Shown here: positions 5,211-9,823 of the stretch, in pieces
Position numbering within the stretch: the stretch's first letter is position 1
Layout of the letters: every line of letters begins with the position of its first letter
Source: an uncultured Collinsella sp.
GTDB taxonomy: Bacteria > Actinomycetota > Coriobacteriia > Coriobacteriales > Coriobacteriaceae
NCBI GenBank assembly: GCA_902489955.1
Contig: CABUBY010000064.1
Coordinates: forward strand, 1-9,823
Length of the DNA: 9,823 nt
Direction: 5' to 3'
The notes under the pieces: model-generated
Database searches by the model: none
What the model saw: the letters and a program-made list of their open reading frames with translations, nothing else
What the model was told of the DNA's origin: nothing
Made by a program: the position numbers and the translations under genes

Positions 5211-6644
5211 TCAATTCCAAGACTGTTGATGCTCTTCGTAGGTCTTCGAGAAATACTCTTCGTCCTGCGTAATGTAGAAATACAGGTCGTCGGAGTCGGT
5301 CGGCTCAAGGGTGGCCTTGAGCGCCTCGAGCGACGGAGAGCAAATGGGCGTGGGCGGGAGGCCCTCGTGCTTATAGGTGTTATAGGGGCTATCACTCTGC
5401 AGGTCGTCGGCGGTAACCTCGCCACCGGTGACGTACATCATGGTCGCGTCGCTGTTGAGGTAGCGCAGGCCATCGAGCTTGCCCGCCAGACGGTTATAGA
5501 AAACCGAAGCCACATGCGCGCGCTGGTCGGCGTTGAGGCCCTCGCGCTCGACGATCGAGGCAAGGTTAACGATGTCGTAATCGGACATCTCCACGCCATA
5601 GCGCTCCTTGATCTTGGCCTCGCAGCTGGCAAAGTCAAGCGACTTGTACTCGGTCTTAAACTGATCGAGCATAGCGCGAATCACGTCATCGGCCGTCGGC
5701 GAATCGCCCAACGAATAAGTCTTGGGGAACAAGAAACCCTCAAGCGAGTCGTTGGCGGCGCCCTTAAGGAAGCTATAGTCGTCCACGTAGTTGGAGGCCT
5801 TGGCCTGGTTGAGGAAGTCTTCCTTAGAGATGCCGTCGTAGGCCTGGGCCACACGGTCGGCGACTTGATCGACCGTTAGGCCCTCAGGGATAGTCAGCGC
5901 ATTGGAGCCCGCGTTGGGACCTTCCATGAGCTGCTGAACAACCTTGGTCGCATCCATGAGTGTGGTGAACGAATAGGTACCAGGCTTGAGCGACATATCG
6001 GCGTTAAGCTTTTTCACCGCCGCATAGTAATCCTTGGGATTCTCGACGATATGGTTCTCGGAGAGAATCGAGGCGATCGTATCGCCCGAAGCACCGTCGG
6101 GAATGGTCACCGTAACCTGCTGACCAGCCGTGACCTTCGTATCCTCACCGGCAAAGAAGCCCTTGACGGCCGGCACGACAAAGAAAGCAATCGCAGCAAG
6201 CGCGAGCACCGCCACCACAACGCCGATGATCATGGGAACCGGAGCACTCTTCTTTTGAGCACCGCGACGAGCATGCGTGTTATAGCTCGAGCGCGTGGCC
6301 GGAGCAACGCCGTGCGAGCCATGAGCGTGATGCGAATGCGATTGGGGGGCCTGCGTTCGCCGGGTAGGTGCCTGCTGCTTAAAGCGGGTACCGCCTACAG
6401 GCTGGGCCGTACGAGCAGTGGGCTGCGGAGCCGCGTGAGAAGCCGGATGCTGAACCGAGCGAGCAGAAGGCTGCTGACCCGTCCGTTGAACAGGTTGGCC
6501 CGAATGAGAGAAGGACTGCACCGGGCGCGCGGCAGACTGAGCTGCACGCTGCGTCGGCTGTGCTGGACGCTGTCCAGGCTGGGCAGCGCGCGACGCCGGC
6601 TGCCGTGTACGATTCTGCTGGCGCGGATCGGAAGCGCTAGGCAT
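5211..6644 (-). CDS. mltG: Endolytic peptidoglycan transglycosylase MltG (YceG-like)
   Basis: A 477-residue membrane-anchored lytic transglycosylase that cuts nascent glycan strands and ends their elongation. Residues 1-135 are low-complexity and rich in Gln, Ala, Pro, Arg, Ser and His. One membrane helix follows at about 137-159 (IIGVVVAVLALAAIAFFVVP), placing the tail in the cytoplasm and the enzyme outside. Next come a LysM-like segment (TVTIPDGASGDTIASIL) and the YceG catalytic domain. Its family motifs are LEGFLFPKTY (301-310), LASIVEREG (361-369) with the probable catalytic Glu366, and YNTYKHEGLPPTPICSP (421-437). The ATG at 6644 is preferred over a TTG at 6701 because of an ideal GAGGAGG site 6 nt upstream. 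It overlaps ruvX by 8 nt. No signal peptide is expected, as the helix is an internal anchor. Confidence 0.93.
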   Translation of the reverse strand: MPSASDPRQQNRTRQPASRAAQPGQRPAQPTQRAAQSAARPVQSFSHSGQPVQRTGQQPSARSVQHPASHAAPQPTARTAQPVGGTRFKQQAPTRRTQAPQSHSHHAHGSHGVAPATRSSYNTHARRGAQKKSAPVPMIIGVVVAVLALAAIAFFVVPAVKGFFAGEDTKVTAGQQVTVTIPDGASGDTIASILSENHIVENPKDYYAAVKKLNADMSLKPGTYSFTTLMDATKVVQQLMEGPNAGSNALTIPEGLTVDQVADRVAQAYDGISKEDFLNQAKASNYVDDYSFLKGAANDSLEGFLFPKTYSLGDSPTADDVIRAMLDQFKTEYKSLDFASCEAKIKERYGVEMSDYDIVNLASIVEREGLNADQRAHVASVFYNRLAGKLDGLRYLNSDATMMYVTGGEVTADDLQSDSPYNTYKHEGLPPTPICSPSLEALKATLEPTDSDDLYFYITQDEEYFSKTYEEHQQSWN

Positions 6645-7065
6645 GCGAAACCTCCTCGTTTTTACGATCGAGCCACGTCTGCAAAAACAGGCTGGCGGCA
6701 ATCATGTCGATCTTGCCCCTCATCTGCTTTTCGTTGAGGCCCTGCTCGCGCAGGATACGCTTGGCCTCTTGCGAGGACAGACGCTCGTCCTCAAACTCCA
6801 GCGGAAGATCGAGCTCGTCGGCAATCTTTTGCGCCACGGCGGCAACGCGCTCGGCCTGGGGGCCGGGCTCACCGGCCATGGTCAAGGGACGTCCGCTTAC
6901 CAGGATATCGGGCTCATAGTCCTCGACCAAGTAGCGAAACGTCTTTGCCATGCCAGTGACCTCGGCAGCCGGGAGCACCTTGACGGGCATCGCCATCTTG
7001 CCATCACGGCTCGAGACGGCGATGCCGATTCTGGTCTCTCCTATGTCCAGCGCAAGCGCGACCAC
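6637..7065 (-). CDS. ruvX: Holliday junction resolvase-like / pre-16S rRNA nuclease RuvX (YqgF)
   Basis: A 142-residue RNase H-fold protein, the normal length. YqgF homologues act in maturation of the 16S rRNA 5' end, and a Holliday junction resolving role has been reported for some. Motifs are VALALDIGETRIGIAVS (2-18) with the first catalytic Asp, ILVSGRPLTMAGEPGPQAERV (split over 54-74), FEDERLSS with the second acidic residue, and IDMIAASLFLQ with the last Asp. The start is GTG at 7065, because the conserved LALDIG strand lies immediately after it and leaves no room for a later start; the binding site is weak. It lies 17 nt after alaS and overlaps mltG by 8 nt, the classical alaS-ruvX-mltG order. 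Confidence 0.93.
   Translation of the reverse strand: MVALALDIGETRIGIAVSSRDGKMAMPVKVLPAAEVTGMAKTFRYLVEDYEPDILVSGRPLTMAGEPGPQAERVAAVAQKIADELDLPLEFEDERLSSQEAKRILREQGLNEKQMRGKIDMIAASLFLQTWLDRKNEEVSHA
6651..6657 (-). promoter_or_regulatory. mltG ribosome binding site
   Basis: GAGGAGG on the minus strand, 6 nt before the ATG at 6642-6644 and inside the last codons of ruvX. It fixes the mltG start. Confidence 0.85.
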
Positions 7066-7082
7066 AGCGACTACCGGGATTC

Positions 7083-9740
7083 TTAGGCGCCGAGCGCGGT
7101 CTTGGCGGCCGCGAGGGCATCGGCGATGCCGGCGGCGTTCTTGCCACCGGCCTGGGCCATGTTGGGACGGCCACCACCGCGACCGTCGACCAGACCCGCG
7201 ATCTGCTTGATCACGTTACCGGCGTGGAACCCGGCCTTCACGGCGTCATCGGAGCCGGCAGCGAGCAGGGCCGGAGTGCCCTTCTCAGTCACGCTGGCGA
7301 CGACACAAGCGACAGGGCCGGCGACCTTCTGGTGGACGGTATCCCATACGTTGCGCAGGTCGGCAGCTTCAAGACCCTGGAGCTCAGCAACGACCAGCTT
7401 GTAGCCGCCGAGCTCGACAGCACCCTCGATGGCACTGGAAATGGCGTCGGAGGAGCCACCGGTCAGAGCCTTTTTGAGCTTGTTGGACGTCTCGCGCAGC
7501 TCGGCCTGCAGGTTCTCCACGCGGGCGGGAACCTCGTCGACGCGGCACTTGAGCGCAGCGGCAGCGGCGTCAACAAGTGCCAGGCGGTCGGCCATGTAAT
7601 CGAGAGCGCCCTTAGAGGTCACGGCCTCGATACGGCGGACATTGGAGCCTGTGGAGGACTCGGAAATGATCTTGAACAGGCCGATCTCGGCGGTGTTGGC
7701 AGCGTGCGTGCCACCGCAGAGCTCGCGGGAGAACGGCTGGTCCTCGGCGCCCACGGAGACGACACGGACGACGTCGCCGTACTTCTCGCCAAACAGGGCA
7801 ACAGCACCGGCGGCCTTGGCCTCGTCGATGCCCATGACGCGGGTCATGACCGGCTTGGAAGCGAAAATCTGCTGGTTGACCAGATCCTCGACAGCCTTGA
7901 GCTGCTCGGAGGACAGGGCCTCAAAGTGCGTGAAGTCAAAGCGCAGGTGCTCGGGCGTCACCAGCGATCCGGCCTGGGAAACATGCTCGCCCAGGACCTG
8001 CTTAAGCGCGGCGTCGAGCAGGTGGGTGGCGGTGTGGTTGCGGCGCAGGAAGCCACGGCGCTCGGCGTCGAGCGCAGCGGTCACGGTAGCACCGACGGTC
8101 AGCGTACCCTCGGCGACGTGCGCGACATGGGCATACAGGCCGTTGTGGTTCTTGGTGTCGGAAACGGTCAGTGCAACGCCCTCGGCGGAAAGCTCACCGG
8201 CGTCACCCTGCTGGCCGCCCATCTCAGCATAGAACGGGGTGCGGTCGAGCACGACCTCAACGTCCTCGCCCGCAGCAGCGGACTCAACGGACTCGCCGTT
8301 GCGCACGATGGCGACCACCTTGGCGCTCTCGATCACATCGTTGTCGTAGCCATCGAACTCAGTCGCAGCGACCTTGTCCGAAAGCTCGACCCACACGTCG
8401 TTGAAGCTGCCCCAGGCGTCGCCCTTGGCATTGGCGCGAGCGCGGGCCTTCTGGTCCTCCATGCAGGCGGTGAAGCCGTCCATGTCGACGTCGTGGCCAG
8501 CAGCGCCGGCGATCTCGACGGTCAGGTCGATGGGGAAACCAAAGGTGTCGTGCAGCTTAAAGGCAACGTCGCCCGGAAGGACGGCGCCGTCGGCGAGCGC
8601 GGCCAAGGCCTCGTCCAGGTAAACACGGCCGTTGTCGAGCGTCGTGGAGAAACGCTCCTCCTCGGAGGCGACGATGCCCTTAACGAGCGCGACGTTCTTG
8701 AGCAGCTCGGGATAGGCCTCGCCCATCTGAGCGTTAACCTCGTCAATGAACTTGGTCAGGAAAGCGCCCTCGATGCCCAGCAGGCGGCCGTGGAACACGG
8801 CACGACGGAGCAGGCGGCGAAGGACGTACTCGCGGCCCTCGTTGCCGGGCAGGATGCCGTCCGAGATCATAAAGTCGACGGCACGGGAGTGATCGGCGAT
8901 AATGCGCAGCGAGCGGCTGGCACCGGAGTAATCGTCGGCGTCATAGGTCTTGCCGCTGATCTCCTCGCCCAGCTTGATGAGGTGCTGCATTAGATCGCCG
9001 TCGTAGTTAGCGGTCTTGTGCTGCATGATAGCGGCCATGCGCTCCAGACCCATGCCCGTATCGAGGTTGCGGTGCGGCAGCTCCGGCATGGAGCCGTCCT
9101 CCTGGCGGTCGTACTGGGTAAACACGAGGTTCCAGAACTCAAGGAAGCGGTCACAGTCGCAGCCGGGCTTGCAGTCGGGGCTGCCGCAACCGACCTCCTC
9201 GCCCATGTCAAAGTAGATCTCGGAGCACGGACCGCAGGGACCGGTGGGGCCAGCGGCCCAGAAGTTGTCGTCCTCGCCCAGACGCGAGATGTGATCCTCG
9301 GCAACGCCCAGGGAGCGCCACACGTCGTGAGTCTCGTCGTCCTCGGTAAAGACGGTAAAGTACAGGCGGTCGAGCGGCAGCTTGAACTCCTTGGTGATGA
9401 GCTCAAAGGCCCAAGCGCAGGCCTGCTGCTTGGAGACGCCGCCAAAGGAGAAGTCGCCGAGCATCTCAAAGAAGGACAGGTGACGGCCGTCCTCGCCGAT
9501 GCAGTCGATGTCGTTGGTACGGACGCACTTCTGGCAGGAGATCGCGCCGATCTCCTTCATGGTCTTCTTGCCCTGGTAGTACTCCTTAAACTGGTTCATG
9601 CCGGCGTTGGCAAGCAGCAGCGAAGGATCGTCGGGGACGAGGGACGAAGAAGGATAGAGCTTAAGACCGCGCTCCTCAAAGAAGTTGAGGAACTTGGAGC
9701 GAATCTCGGCCGTAGTCATTGACGGGTAGTCAGCACTCAT
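7083..9740 (-). CDS. alaS: Alanyl-tRNA synthetase
   Basis: A full-length class II synthetase (885 residues; E. coli 876) that charges tRNA-Ala in the cytoplasm. The catalytic core shows NAGMNQFKEYYQGKKTMKEI split over 45-64, GRHLSFFEMLGDFSFG (85-100, with the motif 2 arginine Arg86), GPTGPCGPCSEIYFD (164-178) and motif 3 DTGMGLERM (227-235). A cysteine knot lies at Cys185, 190, 194 and 196. The editing domain carries its zinc ligands, His569 and His573 in HTATH and Cys675 and His679 in CGGTH. The C-terminal DHHA1 domain ends with GGGRPNMAQAGG near 855-866. In motif 2 the usual GNFSFG reads GDFSFG. The ATG at 9740 has GAGGA 10 nt upstream; Met8 has no such site. It is the first gene of the operon. 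Confidence 0.98.
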   Translation of the reverse strand: MSADYPSMTTAEIRSKFLNFFEERGLKLYPSSSLVPDDPSLLLANAGMNQFKEYYQGKKTMKEIGAISCQKCVRTNDIDCIGEDGRHLSFFEMLGDFSFGGVSKQQACAWAFELITKEFKLPLDRLYFTVFTEDDETHDVWRSLGVAEDHISRLGEDDNFWAAGPTGPCGPCSEIYFDMGEEVGCGSPDCKPGCDCDRFLEFWNLVFTQYDRQEDGSMPELPHRNLDTGMGLERMAAIMQHKTANYDGDLMQHLIKLGEEISGKTYDADDYSGASRSLRIIADHSRAVDFMISDGILPGNEGREYVLRRLLRRAVFHGRLLGIEGAFLTKFIDEVNAQMGEAYPELLKNVALVKGIVASEEERFSTTLDNGRVYLDEALAALADGAVLPGDVAFKLHDTFGFPIDLTVEIAGAAGHDVDMDGFTACMEDQKARARANAKGDAWGSFNDVWVELSDKVAATEFDGYDNDVIESAKVVAIVRNGESVESAAAGEDVEVVLDRTPFYAEMGGQQGDAGELSAEGVALTVSDTKNHNGLYAHVAHVAEGTLTVGATVTAALDAERRGFLRRNHTATHLLDAALKQVLGEHVSQAGSLVTPEHLRFDFTHFEALSSEQLKAVEDLVNQQIFASKPVMTRVMGIDEAKAAGAVALFGEKYGDVVRVVSVGAEDQPFSRELCGGTHAANTAEIGLFKIISESSTGSNVRRIEAVTSKGALDYMADRLALVDAAAAALKCRVDEVPARVENLQAELRETSNKLKKALTGGSSDAISSAIEGAVELGGYKLVVAELQGLEAADLRNVWDTVHQKVAGPVACVVASVTEKGTPALLAAGSDDAVKAGFHAGNVIKQIAGLVDGRGGGRPNMAQAGGKNAAGIADALAAAKTALGA

Positions 9741-9750
9741 AGAGGGAATC

Positions 9751-9755
9751 TCCTC
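9751..9755 (-). promoter_or_regulatory. alaS ribosome binding site
   Basis: GAGGA on the minus strand, 10 nt before the ATG at 9738-9740. The spacing is slightly long, but no closer site is seen and the later Met8 has none. Confidence 0.65.
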
Positions 9756-9786
9756 GGTTTCACATCGAAACAGTTCAAACGTAACG

Positions 9787-9815
9787 ATATTACCATCCCA
9801 CCGCGCCTGTGCAAA
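9787..9815 (-). promoter_or_regulatory. Putative promoter of the alaS operon
   Basis: TAATAT (-10, 9787-9792) is preceded by TG plus one base (extended -10). TTTGCA (9810-9815, four of six) lies 17 nt upstream as -35. The predicted leader is about 40 nt, too short for a T-box riboswitch. The T-run overlapping the -35 (9813-9818) may also be the tail of a terminator for a gene outside the window. Confidence 0.55.
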
Positions 9816-9823
9816 AAAGAGGG

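Noticed and set aside
4262..5272. 336-codon open frame on the plus strand
   Set aside because: Antisense to aroK and the YqeG-family gene; low-complexity translation without recognisable domains.
6645..6701. Upstream TTG start that would lengthen MltG by 19 residues
   Set aside because: It would deepen the overlap with ruvX, and the strong GAGGAGG site serves the ATG at 6644.
7224..8993. 589-codon open frame on the plus strand
   Set aside because: It lies wholly antisense to alaS, whose identity is certain. Long antisense frames arise from the GC-rich third-position bias; the translation resembles no family and has no ribosome binding site.
9741..9823. T-box riboswitch upstream of alaS
   Set aside because: The visible leader is about 40 nt after a plausible promoter, and no T-box consensus or specifier stem is seen.

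Overview
This is a densely coding, high-GC segment with every gene on the minus strand, so transcription runs from high to low coordinates. The gene order (alaS, ruvX, mltG, ..., aroK, aroB-like, pepQ, efp, ..., nusB) is the ancestral actinobacterial housekeeping order as I know it from Mycobacterium. The YqeG phosphatase and the Asp23-family gene next to nusB are shared with Firmicutes. Together these suggest a Coriobacteriia genome, most likely Collinsella or a close relative; this is inferred from gene order and protein style, not from a database match.

Layout in transcription order. (1) 9740-3063: six tightly packed genes, alaS (alanyl-tRNA synthetase), ruvX/yqgF (Holliday-junction resolvase-like or rRNA maturation factor), mltG (lytic transglycosylase), a YqeG-type HAD phosphatase, aroK (shikimate kinase) and an aroB-like gene. 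Junctions are 17 nt or less, including an 8-nt overlap (ruvX/mltG) and a 4-nt ATGA overlap (aroK/aroB-like), so this looks like one operon driven by a promoter just upstream of alaS. (2) 2930-1800: pepQ, an M24 metallopeptidase with a hairpin plus U-tract on each side. (3) 1640 to the window edge: efp, an Asp23/Gls24 gene, nusB and the start of xseB, preceded by a perfect TATAAT -10 element and very tightly spaced. The three intergenic stretches (159, 132 and 83 nt) hold promoters and terminators; no stretch over 300 nt lacks a gene. I see no tRNA, rRNA, mobile element or CRISPR array.

The most notable item is the aroB-like gene. It has the length and operon position of 3-dehydroquinate synthase and aligns with it throughout, but by eye it has lost all three zinc ligands, the glycine-rich NAD motif and other active-site residues, while its reading frame is intact. 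It has also gained five cysteines in 17 residues. The neighbouring shikimate kinase looks fully intact, and the aroE, aroC and aroD genes that share this locus in other actinobacteria are missing here. This suggests a retained pseudoenzyme or a repurposed protein in an eroded aro cluster. Secondary points are a terminator-like hairpin in the pepQ leader, an EF-P loop reading PGKGG, a long acidic NusB tail and a long disordered MltG N-terminus.
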